Below, one piece after another: positions 57,648 through 64,000 of a stretch of 64,000 nucleotides of DNA. The position numbers and the translations under genes were made by a program. Under the pieces are notes generated by a model that saw only the letters and a list, made by a program, of their open reading frames with translations, did not search any database and was not told the DNA's origin. How positions within the stretch are numbered: position 1 is the stretch's first letter; each line of letters begins with the position of its first letter. This DNA comes from Polynucleobacter sp. MG-5-Ahmo-C2 (GTDB lineage Bacteria > Pseudomonadota > Gammaproteobacteria > Burkholderiales > Burkholderiaceae): contig NZ_CP061304.1 in the NCBI RefSeq assembly GCF_018687735.1, positions 124,001-188,000 on the forward strand. Reading direction: 5' to 3'.

Positions 57648-58652
57648 TTAAGTTTGGCGCGACAGAGAGTATTCGCACAAGGCATGCAATGCTGATGAAG
57701 CCTCGTTAGCTGGAAAGTCTTGAATGCAGGCCAGAGCTAAATCTGCTTCACGTTTGGCGGCAGCCTGGGTGTAATCCAATGCGCCAGAAGTTTGCACGGC
57801 TCTTAAGATTTGTGCGAATACGTCATCTGGTAAATCTTGATTTTGTTCAATGGCGGCACGAACTAGAAGACGTTCTTCATTGCTGCCATTTTCTAATAAG
57901 TAGATGAGCGGTAGCGTCGGTTTACCTTCACGTAAATCATCGCCAGCGTTCTTGCCCATCTGCTCAGCATTGGCCGTGTAATCCAATAAATCATCCATGA
58001 GTTGAAATGCGGTGCCAATGTGACGACCAAACGCGGCAGCTTGCTCGCGCCGAACGTCAGATCCATTTGCCAAAATTGCGCCCAGCTCGGTTGACGCTTC
58101 AAATAGTTTGGCAGTCTTGTAGCGAATAACTTGCAAATAGCTTGCTTCATCCACTTCAGGATCGTTCATATTTAAGAGCTGCAGCACTTCACCTTCGGCA
58201 ATCGTATTGGTGGCGTCTGACAGAATTTGCATGACTCGCAGGTCATTTGGAGCAACCATCATTTGAAATGCCCGGGAATACAGAAAATCACCCACTAAAA
58301 CGCTGGCTGCATTCCCAAAAGCCGCATTTGCGGTTTCTCGGCCTCTTCTGAGGGTGGATTCATCGACCACATCGTCGTGGAGGAGGGTGGCGGTATGGAT
58401 AAATTCCACTACAGCGGCCATTTCTAGGGTGTGCGCGGTCTCTTTCCCGTCAGCTAGAGCTTTAGCTACTAGCATTAATAGGGCTGGTCTGACCCGTTTT
58501 CCACCAGCTTGGATGATGTATGTGGAGATTTGGTCAATTAAGGCTACTTTTGAGGCTAAACGATGGCGAATCACTCCATCTAAGGCCTTGAAATCTAAGG
58601 CAATTGGGGCCAGGATTTGGCTTAAGTCATTGATTTTGACAGTGCTCGACAT
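57648..58652 (-). CDS. ispB: Polyprenyl (octaprenyl) diphosphate synthase
   Basis: Long-chain trans-prenyltransferase making the ubiquinone side chain. The first Asp-rich motif LLHDDVVDEST (D93, D94, D97) and the second FQLMDDLLDY (near 217-226) are intact, as is GGKRVRPALL at 50-59. 334 residues. Chain length cannot be set precisely from the sequence; octaprenyl is usual in the group. Divergent from rplU, and its first codons contain the rplU -35 box. Confidence 0.94.
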   Translation of the reverse strand: MSSTVKINDLSQILAPIALDFKALDGVIRHRLASKVALIDQISTYIIQAGGKRVRPALLMLVAKALADGKETAHTLEMAAVVEFIHTATLLHDDVVDESTLRRGRETANAAFGNAASVLVGDFLYSRAFQMMVAPNDLRVMQILSDATNTIAEGEVLQLLNMNDPEVDEASYLQVIRYKTAKLFEASTELGAILANGSDVRREQAAAFGRHIGTAFQLMDDLLDYTANAEQMGKNAGDDLREGKPTLPLIYLLENGSNEERLLVRAAIEQNQDLPDDVFAQILRAVQTSGALDYTQAAAKREADLALACIQDFPANEASSALHALCEYSLSRQT

Positions 58653-58664
58653 GCAAGATATAAT
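58636..58664 (+). promoter_or_regulatory. Consensus sigma70 promoter of rplU-rpmA
   Basis: TTGACA and TATAAT with exactly 17 bases between them, a full match to the sigma70 consensus. It is about 60 bases before the rplU start, and the -35 lies inside the 5' end of the divergent ispB coding region. Confidence 0.88.
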
Positions 58665-58727
58665 AATGGGCTTAGCTTATCCAGGGTGGATTGGCTTAAA
58701 TGTAAATATTAATTGAGGTTTCAAACC

Positions 58728-59039
58728 ATGTACGCGGTCATAAAAACCGGTGGCAAACAGTATAAAGTTGCTGCAGGCGAAAAATTGAAAATAGAACAGA
58801 TACCAGCGGAAATCGGCAGCGAAATCACTCTTGACCAAGTCCTCGCCGTTGGCGAAGGCGCTTCACTGAAATTAGGTGATCCATTGGTTAATGGTGCAGC
58901 TGTGATGGCCACTGTCGTCTCCCAGGGACGTCACGATAAAGTGACAATCTTTAAGATGCGCCGTCGCAAGCATTACCAAAAGCACCAAGGCCATCGTCAG
59001 AATTTCACTGAAATTTTGATCAACACGATTAAAGCCTAA
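58728..59039 (+). CDS. rplU: 50S ribosomal protein L21
   Basis: Small-domain protein of the large ribosomal subunit. [20 protein letters not shown] is the canonical N-terminus and [19 protein letters not shown] the conserved C-terminal rRNA-binding block. 103 residues. GAGGT lies nine bases before the ATG. Confidence 0.98.
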   Translation: MYAVIKTGGKQYKVAAGEKLKIEQIPAEIGSEITLDQVLAVGEGASLKLGDPLVNGAAVMATVVSQGRHDKVTIFKMRRRKHYQKHQGHRQNFTEILINTIKA

Positions 59040-59058
59040 TTCAGGGTAGGAGAAAGAT

Positions 59059-59319
59059 ATGGCACAGAAAAAAGGCGGCGGCTCAACACGAAATGGCCGC
59101 GACTCAGAATCGAAACGCTTAGGCGTTAAGGTATTTGGCGGCGAGCAGATTAATGCTGGCAGCATCATCATTCGTCAACGTGGCACTAAGGTTCATCCTG
59201 GTGTAAACGTTGGTATTGGTAAAGATCACACTTTGTTTGCCTTAATTGACGGCCAAGTGGAATTCGGCGTTAAGGGTGCTTTGAAGAAGGCCCAAGTTTC
59301 AGTCTTGCCTCGTTCATAA
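59059..59319 (+). CDS. rpmA: 50S ribosomal protein L27
   Basis: [20 protein letters not shown] is the canonical N-terminal tail, which reaches toward the peptidyl-transferase centre. [20 protein letters not shown] follows. 86 residues, with the N-terminus already mature-like (no cleavable extension as in some Firmicutes). Nineteen bases after rplU. Confidence 0.98.
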   Translation: MAQKKGGGSTRNGRDSESKRLGVKVFGGEQINAGSIIIRQRGTKVHPGVNVGIGKDHTLFALIDGQVEFGVKGALKKAQVSVLPRS

Positions 59320-59376
59320 GGCGCCTGACTGAGACTCGTTTGATTCAGATTTATTCCGAATTTAACTCTTAGGAAC

Positions 59377-59402
59377 AGGCCTCGCTAAGCGAGGCCTTTT
59401 TT
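59377..59402 (+). terminator. Intrinsic terminator between rpmA and obgE
   Basis: A perfect 9-bp GC-rich stem (AGGCCTCGC with GCGAGGCCT), a TAA loop and a six-base T run. It ends only four bases before the obgE ATG, which makes it a possible attenuator as well as the rplU-rpmA terminator. Confidence 0.9.
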
Positions 59403-59406
59403 ATTC

Positions 59407-60495
59407 ATGAAATTTATAGACGAAGCGCGTATTGAAGTCATAGCCGGCCAAGGTGGTGCCGGGAGTGCCTCTATGCGCCGTGAAAAGTTCATTGAATTTG
59501 GCGGGCCTGACGGCGGTGATGGCGGCAAAGGTGGAAGTGTATGGGCCGTTGCTGATCGCAATATCAATACTCTAATTGATTACCGTTACGCTAAAACACA
59601 CACTGCAAAAAATGGTGAACCTGGTCGTGGTGCTGATTGCTATGGTCGCGCAGGCGACGATATCGAATTACGTATGCCGGTTGGTACGATCATTGCTGAT
59701 TACGAAACGGGTGAGCCGATTGCTGACTTAACAACCCATGGTGAGCGCCTATGTCTTGCGCAAGGGGGCGTAGGCGGTTGGGGAAATATTCACTTTAAGA
59801 GCAGTACCAATAGAGCGCCACGTCAGAAAACGAATGGCAAGCCAGGTGAGCGTCGTAAATTGAAATTGGAACTCAAAGTGTTGGCTGATGTTGGTTTGCT
59901 CGGCATGCCTAACGCTGGTAAATCTACTTTGATTACAGCTGTTTCAAATGCGCGACCAAAGATTGCCGACTATCCATTTACAACTCTGCATCCTAATTTA
60001 GGTGTGGTTCGTGTGGGTAATGAGCGCAGCTTTGTGATTGCGGATATTCCGGGTTTGATTGAGGGTGCTGCTGAAGGTGCTGGCTTAGGCCATCGTTTCT
60101 TGCGACATCTACAACGTACAGGCGTGCTATTGCATTTGGTTGATATTGCACCTTTTGATGAGAATGTCGACCCTGTGGCGGATGCAAACGCGATTGTGAA
60201 TGAGCTGCGCAAGTACGATGAGGCTTTAGTTGAGAAGCCACGTTGGCTAGTGCTCAATAAAGTGGATATGATTCCTGAAGAGGATCGTAAAAAGGTTGTT
60301 GCAGACTTTGTGAAAAAGTTTAAGTGGAAAGGCCCCATGTTTGAGATCTCCGCTTTAACTGGACTTGGCTGCGATAAGCTTTGTTATGCCCTGCAAGATT
60401 ATTTGGATTCTGTGCGTCGTGATCGTGATGAGCAAGACGAGCGCGCCCAAGATCCTCGCTACAAAGATCAGTTAGAAGATAAAAAACCCGATTAA
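59407..60495 (+). CDS. obgE: Obg-family GTPase ObgE/CgtA
   Basis: Essential GTPase in 50S assembly and stress/DNA-replication control. The glycine-rich Obg fold occupies residues 1-158 ([33 protein letters not shown]). G1 is [17 protein letters not shown] near 166, G3 is [18 protein letters not shown] and G4 is LNKVDM. A short charged C-terminal tail follows ([12 protein letters not shown]). 362 residues. There is no ribosome binding site: the ATG follows the T run of the terminator. Confidence 0.97.
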   Translation: MKFIDEARIEVIAGQGGAGSASMRREKFIEFGGPDGGDGGKGGSVWAVADRNINTLIDYRYAKTHTAKNGEPGRGADCYGRAGDDIELRMPVGTIIADYETGEPIADLTTHGERLCLAQGGVGGWGNIHFKSSTNRAPRQKTNGKPGERRKLKLELKVLADVGLLGMPNAGKSTLITAVSNARPKIADYPFTTLHPNLGVVRVGNERSFVIADIPGLIEGAAEGAGLGHRFLRHLQRTGVLLHLVDIAPFDENVDPVADANAIVNELRKYDEALVEKPRWLVLNKVDMIPEEDRKKVVADFVKKFKWKGPMFEISALTGLGCDKLCYALQDYLDSVRRDRDEQDERAQDPRYKDQLEDKKPD

Positions 60496-60521
60496 AGTAT
60501 TCATTCAGATTCTTATTTGTT

Positions 60522-61313
60522 ATGAACGCCAAAGAAACTAAACGTATCGTTGTTAAAGTAGGCTCTAGCCTTGTCACCAATAATGGTGAGGGTTTGGATC
60601 ATGCTGCGATTGGGATGTGGGCTGAGCAAATGGCTGCTTTATTAAAGACTGGTCATGAAGTGTTGATGGTGAGCTCAGGGGCTATCGCTGAGGGAATGCA
60701 GCGTTTAGGATGGACCAAGCGCCCACAGGAAATTCATCAACTTCAGGCTGCTGCTGCAGTTGGCCAAATGGGCTTAGTCCAGGTTTATGAAAGTTGTTTT
60801 GCGCGTTTTAACTTACGCAGCGCACAGATTTTGTTGACTAATGCTGACTTGGCAGATCCAGAGCGTCATGCGAATGCTAAGGCAACCTTAGACACCTTGT
60901 TAAAGCTGGGTGTCGTTCCGATCATCAATGAAAACGATACTGTAGTTACTGATGAAATTAAGTTCGGCGATAACGATAGTCTCGCTGCCTTAGTCAGTAA
61001 TTTAATTCATGCCGATTTGCTAGTGATCTTGACTGATCAAGGTGGTTTATATACTGCTGATCCTCGTCAGAACGCTGACGCTACCTTGCTAACACATGCT
61101 ATTGCAGGTGATCCTGCTTTGGAGAAAATGGCTGGTGGCGCCGCAAGTGAATTGAGCAAGGGCGGCATGTTAACTAAAGTACTGGCTGCAAAAATTGCCG
61201 CTCAAACTGATACATCGACTGTGATTGCGTCTGGTCGTGAGCCCAATGTACTTACTCGCCTCTTAGCCGGCGAGAAAATTGGCACGCATTTATCTTCCAC
61301 TGAAAATAGCTAG
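60522..61313 (+). CDS. proB: Glutamate 5-kinase, catalytic domain only (no PUA domain)
   Basis: Phosphorylates glutamate to gamma-glutamyl phosphate, the first step of proline synthesis. The amino-acid kinase domain is complete: [60 protein letters not shown] and [13 protein letters not shown]. At 263 residues it ends where E. coli ProB (367) would begin its C-terminal PUA domain. The stop is followed directly by the convergent lipoprotein gene, with no PUA-like sequence in the other frames. Confidence 0.94.
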   Translation: MNAKETKRIVVKVGSSLVTNNGEGLDHAAIGMWAEQMAALLKTGHEVLMVSSGAIAEGMQRLGWTKRPQEIHQLQAAAAVGQMGLVQVYESCFARFNLRSAQILLTNADLADPERHANAKATLDTLLKLGVVPIINENDTVVTDEIKFGDNDSLAALVSNLIHADLLVILTDQGGLYTADPRQNADATLLTHAIAGDPALEKMAGGAASELSKGGMLTKVLAAKIAAQTDTSTVIASGREPNVLTRLLAGEKIGTHLSSTENS

Positions 61314-61879
61314 TTCGCTATCACTCCAAATGAGTTGCTGGGCTGAGTCCCGCCGGTAAAATTGCTTGGATTTAAGGCCTTCAGAATCGCATTCATGCTC
61401 TTCTCTTGGGTGGTGAAGTTACAAAAAGCACCTTGTGCCAGAGCTGCCTGATAGCGATTCGGCACTTTGCTTTGAATTGTTTGCCAAGTGGATAAGGGAT
61501 TTTCTTTCCAGATTCCATTCTCAAGCGTTCCGTATAGGCGCCACTGAAATGAGTCACAGCGAATACCTTCGTATTGGGCCTGCTGCTCACCGCTTGGATT
61601 ACTCACTACTACGATATAGCGTGTAACCCCATCTTTACCGATCAAGATGGAGTCAGTATCTATGGCGAATTTAAATACTGAGCGTTCAGAAACATAAAAG
61701 GACTGTAGAGTAGATTTATTCGGAGGGTTCAAAGGCATTGTGGTTGTGCCCTCCTTAAATACCATGGGCGCAAATGGATCTAAACCACTTTCTAGTGGGT
61801 CACCTGCGCAAGCTAGCAAGCTTGCGCTGATAGTAATGCTAATCGCATAGGCGCTTATTTTGCGGAATGTAGCATTCAT
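61310..61879 (-). CDS. CNP1-like family lipoprotein
   Basis: A predicted lipoprotein: signal segment 8-20 and lipobox LLAC with C24. The mature part resembles the CNP1-like family found mainly in betaproteobacteria ([35 protein letters not shown] and [15 protein letters not shown] segments). Function unknown. 189 residues. Its start overlaps the rppH stop (ATGA), so it is co-translated with rppH, and it overlaps the proB end by four bases. Confidence 0.75.
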   Translation of the reverse strand: MNATFRKISAYAISITISASLLACAGDPLESGLDPFAPMVFKEGTTTMPLNPPNKSTLQSFYVSERSVFKFAIDTDSILIGKDGVTRYIVVVSNPSGEQQAQYEGIRCDSFQWRLYGTLENGIWKENPLSTWQTIQSKVPNRYQAALAQGAFCNFTTQEKSMNAILKALNPSNFTGGTQPSNSFGVIAN

Positions 61880-62475
61880 TTTTCATTATCCGATTTAGTA
61901 GATGTATTGTTTTGATCGTCGTCGCCGGCGTAAAAAGATTGAATTAGATCTAGCGGGGTCCCCCAGGCTAGTTGTTGTAGGCGTAACCCTCTGGAAAGAT
62001 AGCGGGCGAGTTCTGAAAGGGCTAACTCATAAACCTCGCGTTTGAAGTCAATGACAGCATCTAACTGAATCCAGAAGGGAACCCATCGCCAGGCATCAAA
62101 CTCTGGGTGATCTGAGGCGCGTAGCTGAATATCGCTATCTAAGCCTACTAAGCGCAAGAGAAACCAAATCTGTTTTTGACCGCGGTAAGCGTTACGGTGA
62201 ACGCGCGTGGCATGTTGACGGCGCAAGTATTCCTCGGGGACGTCATAACGAAGCCAATCCCTAGTCCGTCCAATAATTTGGACATGTTCTGGTAGCAAGC
62301 CAACTTCCTCATGCAATTCGCGGTACATTGCCTGTTCAGGGCTTTCACCATGCTGAATCCCACCCTGTGGGAACTGCCACGAATGCTGCCCAACGCGTTT
62401 TCCCCAGAAAACCTCGTTACGGCTATTAAGGAGGACAATGCCGACATTGGGGCGATACCCTTCACGGTCAAGCAT
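61876..62475 (-). CDS. rppH: RNA pyrophosphohydrolase
   Basis: Removes pyrophosphate from 5' ends of mRNA, opening them to RNase E decay. [20 protein letters not shown] and [19 protein letters not shown] are diagnostic, with the Nudix box from about residue 38 to 60 ([17 protein letters not shown]). 199 residues, about 25-30 longer than E. coli RppH at the C-terminus (polar tail). GAGG lies five bases upstream of the ATG. Divergent from proS. Confidence 0.94.
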   Translation of the reverse strand: MLDREGYRPNVGIVLLNSRNEVFWGKRVGQHSWQFPQGGIQHGESPEQAMYRELHEEVGLLPEHVQIIGRTRDWLRYDVPEEYLRRQHATRVHRNAYRGQKQIWFLLRLVGLDSDIQLRASDHPEFDAWRWVPFWIQLDAVIDFKREVYELALSELARYLSRGLRLQQLAWGTPLDLIQSFYAGDDDQNNTSTKSDNEK

Positions 62476-62510
62476 GATCGTGCCTCAAATCCTTTAAAAT
62501 CAATGATTTG

Positions 62511-62538
62511 ATTATATCTATACATGAAAGCATCGCAA
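62511..62538 (-). promoter_or_regulatory. Possible sigma70 promoter of rppH
   Basis: On the minus strand TATAAT (62511-62516) is preceded by TTGCGA (62533-62538) with a 16-base spacer. The -35 lies inside the first codons of the divergent proS gene. The leader would be about 30 bases. The -10 is a perfect match; the -35 is weak. Confidence 0.45.
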
Positions 62539-64000
62539 TCATTTCTCGCCACCCTAAAAGAAGCGCCCTCTGACGCTGAAGTGGTTTCGCACAAGCTGAT
62601 GGTGCGAGCAGGTTTAATTCGCAAGCTCAGCGCAGGCATTTATAACTATTTGCCGCTCGGTTTGAAGGTGATTCGCAAGGTCGAAAACATCATTCGCGAA
62701 GAAATGAATCGTGCTGGCGCGATTGAATTACTCATGCCAATGATCCAGCCCGCAGAATTATGGCAAGAGACGGGTCGTTGGGAAAAAATGGGCCCTGAAT
62801 TACTGCGCATTAAAGATCGTCATGATAGAGATTTCTTAATTCAGCCAACCTCTGAAGAGGTGATTACTGATTTAGCTCGCAATGAGATTAAGAGTTACAA
62901 ACAGTTGCCAATTAATTTCTATCAGATCCAAACAAAATTCCGTGATGAGCGCCGCCCGCGTTTTGGCATTATGCGTGGTCGTGAGTTCAGCATGAAAGAT
63001 GCTTACTCATTTGATCGCGATACCGAAGGATTGAAAAAGTCTTATCAAATTATGTTTGATGCTTACACCCGTATCTTTCAGCGTATGGGTTTGAAGTTCC
63101 GCGCGGTCACCGCCGATAATGGCGCAATTGGTGGATCTGGTAGCCAAGAGTTTCATGTGATTGCTGATACGGGTGAAGATGCCATTGTGTATTGCCCTAA
63201 CTCTGACTACGCAGCAAATTTAGAGGCTGCCGAATCTCTAGCATTGACAGCAATAAGAGATGCAGCAAGTGCCGCAATAGCTAAAGTTTCTACGCCTAAT
63301 AAGAGTACTTGTGCTGATGTCGCCCAGTTTCTCAATCTGCCATTACAAAAGACGGTAAAGACTTTATTGTTTGCAGCAGATCAAGAAAAAGGCCCTGTCA
63401 AACTCTTTATGCTTTTGGTGCGCGGCGACCACGAACTCAATGAAGTCAAAGCCAGCAAGATTCCTGGCATGGCTGAGTCACGTTTTGCTACTGAAGTAGA
63501 AATCAAACAAGCATGCAATGCGCCTGCAGGCTATTTAGGCCCTGTTGGCGTGAGTGCTGATGTCACCGTAGTGGCAGATCGCACGGTTGCCAATATGTCT
63601 GATTTTGTTTGTGGCGCCAATGATGCTGGCTACCATTTAACTGGTGTGAATTGGGGGCGTGATTTACCAGAGCCTTTAGTGTTGGATATTCGTAATGCAG
63701 TGATTGGCGATCCTTCTCCAGATGGCAAAGGTGTAGTGGATATTTGCCGTGGTATCGAGGTTGGTCACGTATTCCAATTGGGCACACGTTACTCAGAAGC
63801 AATGGGCTGCACCTATCTCGATCAACAAGGCAAGGCACAGCCGATGGTGATGGGTTGTTATGGCATTGGTGTAACTCGCCTGCTTGGCGCAGCAATTGAA
63901 CAGGGGCACGATGAGAAGGGCATTATTTGGCCCATTTCCATGGCACCATTTGAAGTAGTGATTTGCCCAATGGGTTATGACAAGTCAGAAGCAGTGAAGG
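62524..64000 (+). CDS. proS: Prolyl-tRNA synthetase, partial (C-terminus outside window)
   Basis: Class II synthetase charging tRNA(Pro). [20 protein letters not shown] is the usual N-terminus. Motif 2 is in [25 protein letters not shown]. The inserted YbaK-like editing domain (about residues 220-400) is visible from [19 protein letters not shown] to NWGRDLPEP, so this is the bacterial type with post-transfer editing. Motif 3 and the anticodon-binding domain lie beyond the window. About 492 codons are present, of roughly 570-580 expected. No ribosome binding site is seen before the ATG. Confidence 0.97.
   Translation, partial: MKASQSFLATLKEAPSDAEVVSHKLMVRAGLIRKLSAGIYNYLPLGLKVIRKVENIIREEMNRAGAIELLMPMIQPAELWQETGRWEKMGPELLRIKDRHDRDFLIQPTSEEVITDLARNEIKSYKQLPINFYQIQTKFRDERRPRFGIMRGREFSMKDAYSFDRDTEGLKKSYQIMFDAYTRIFQRMGLKFRAVTADNGAIGGSGSQEFHVIADTGEDAIVYCPNSDYAANLEAAESLALTAIRDAASAAIAKVSTPNKSTCADVAQFLNLPLQKTVKTLLFAADQEKGPVKLFMLLVRGDHELNEVKASKIPGMAESRFATEVEIKQACNAPAGYLGPVGVSADVTVVADRTVANMSDFVCGANDAGYHLTGVNWGRDLPEPLVLDIRNAVIGDPSPDGKGVVDICRGIEVGHVFQLGTRYSEAMGCTYLDQQGKAQPMVMGCYGIGVTRLLGAAIEQGHDEKGIIWPISMAPFEVVICPMGYDKSEAVK

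Noticed and set aside
62148..62639. 163-codon minus-strand frame over rppH and the proS start
   Set aside because: It lies in another frame of rppH and covers the divergent promoter region; composition is shadow-like.
1..64000. Search by eye for tRNA/rRNA genes, CRISPR arrays, insertion sequences, integrases and phage genes
   Set aside because: Nothing recognisable; nearly all sequence is occupied by housekeeping genes in conserved order.

Overview
The window is a compact, gene-dense stretch of a betaproteobacterial chromosome. It has moderate G+C, very short intergenic gaps and many overlapping stop/start codons. The gene content and order point to Burkholderiales, and the compactness and protein sequences look most like the freshwater genus Polynucleobacter. 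Cues are dcw cluster - peroxiredoxin - lpxC - dciA/secA - argJ - mutT/zapD/coaE/pilDCB, and rplU-rpmA-obgE-proB-rppH-proS. The genus is an inference from memory of the families, not a search. I see no rRNA, tRNA, CRISPR array, insertion sequence or prophage gene. Two genes are cut by the window edges: hemA (left) and proS (right).

Layout. (1) 1-7.4 kb: partial hemA, a small GlsB/YeaQ-like membrane protein, a minus-strand run ubiH-dsbC-M61 peptidase-ung, then ychF and a MarR-like regulator sharing one bidirectional terminator. (2) 7.5-12.1 kb: minus-strand operon rpe-trpE-trpG-trpD-trpC. (3) 12.1-15.8 kb: apaG, a possible 37-residue membrane microprotein, mltA, an enoyl-CoA hydratase and an M20 amidohydrolase. 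(4) 15.9-20.9 kb: biotin genes bioA-bioF-bioD divergent from bioB, then coq7. (5) 21-38.7 kb: a complete division and cell-wall (dcw) cluster mraZ-rsmH-ftsL-ftsI-murE-murF-mraY-murD-ftsW-murG-murC-ddl-ftsQ-ftsA-ftsZ, nearly all translationally coupled. (6) 38.7-46.2 kb: a structured RNA candidate, a Prx5-type peroxiredoxin, lpxC, dciA, secA, argJ, a DUF815 ATPase and mutT. (7) 46.2-51.5 kb: zapD, coaE, short pilD-pilC-pilB and a CNNM/CorC transporter on the minus strand. (8) 51.6-58.7 kb: ogt, a squalene/phytoene synthase, a sodium:solute symporter, a ketopantoate-reductase-like gene, an FAH-family hydrolase, a GrdB-like protein and ispB. (9) 58.7-64 kb: rplU-rpmA, obgE, proB without a PUA domain, a CNP1-like lipoprotein, rppH and proS.

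Most of the window is housekeeping: peptidoglycan precursor synthesis and divisome assembly, tryptophan, biotin, CoA, quinone and proline supply, protein export and GTPases. No wholly new multigene system is visible. The most interesting signals are regulatory. A perfect 20-bp LexA-type palindrome lies inside a candidate promoter in the only gene-free stretch over 300 bases, upstream of the dcw cluster. It sits ahead of a second promoter carrying three 10-bp-phased MraZ boxes. A roughly 90-nt RNA fold with a 13-bp closing stem and an anti-Shine-Dalgarno-like loop sits directly before the peroxiredoxin gene. Secondary points are an unusually short PilB/PilC/PilD set, a selenium-free GrdB-like protein, a kinase-only ProB, and genes (ychF, argJ, obgE) whose starts lack a ribosome binding site and lie beside a -10 box or a terminator.
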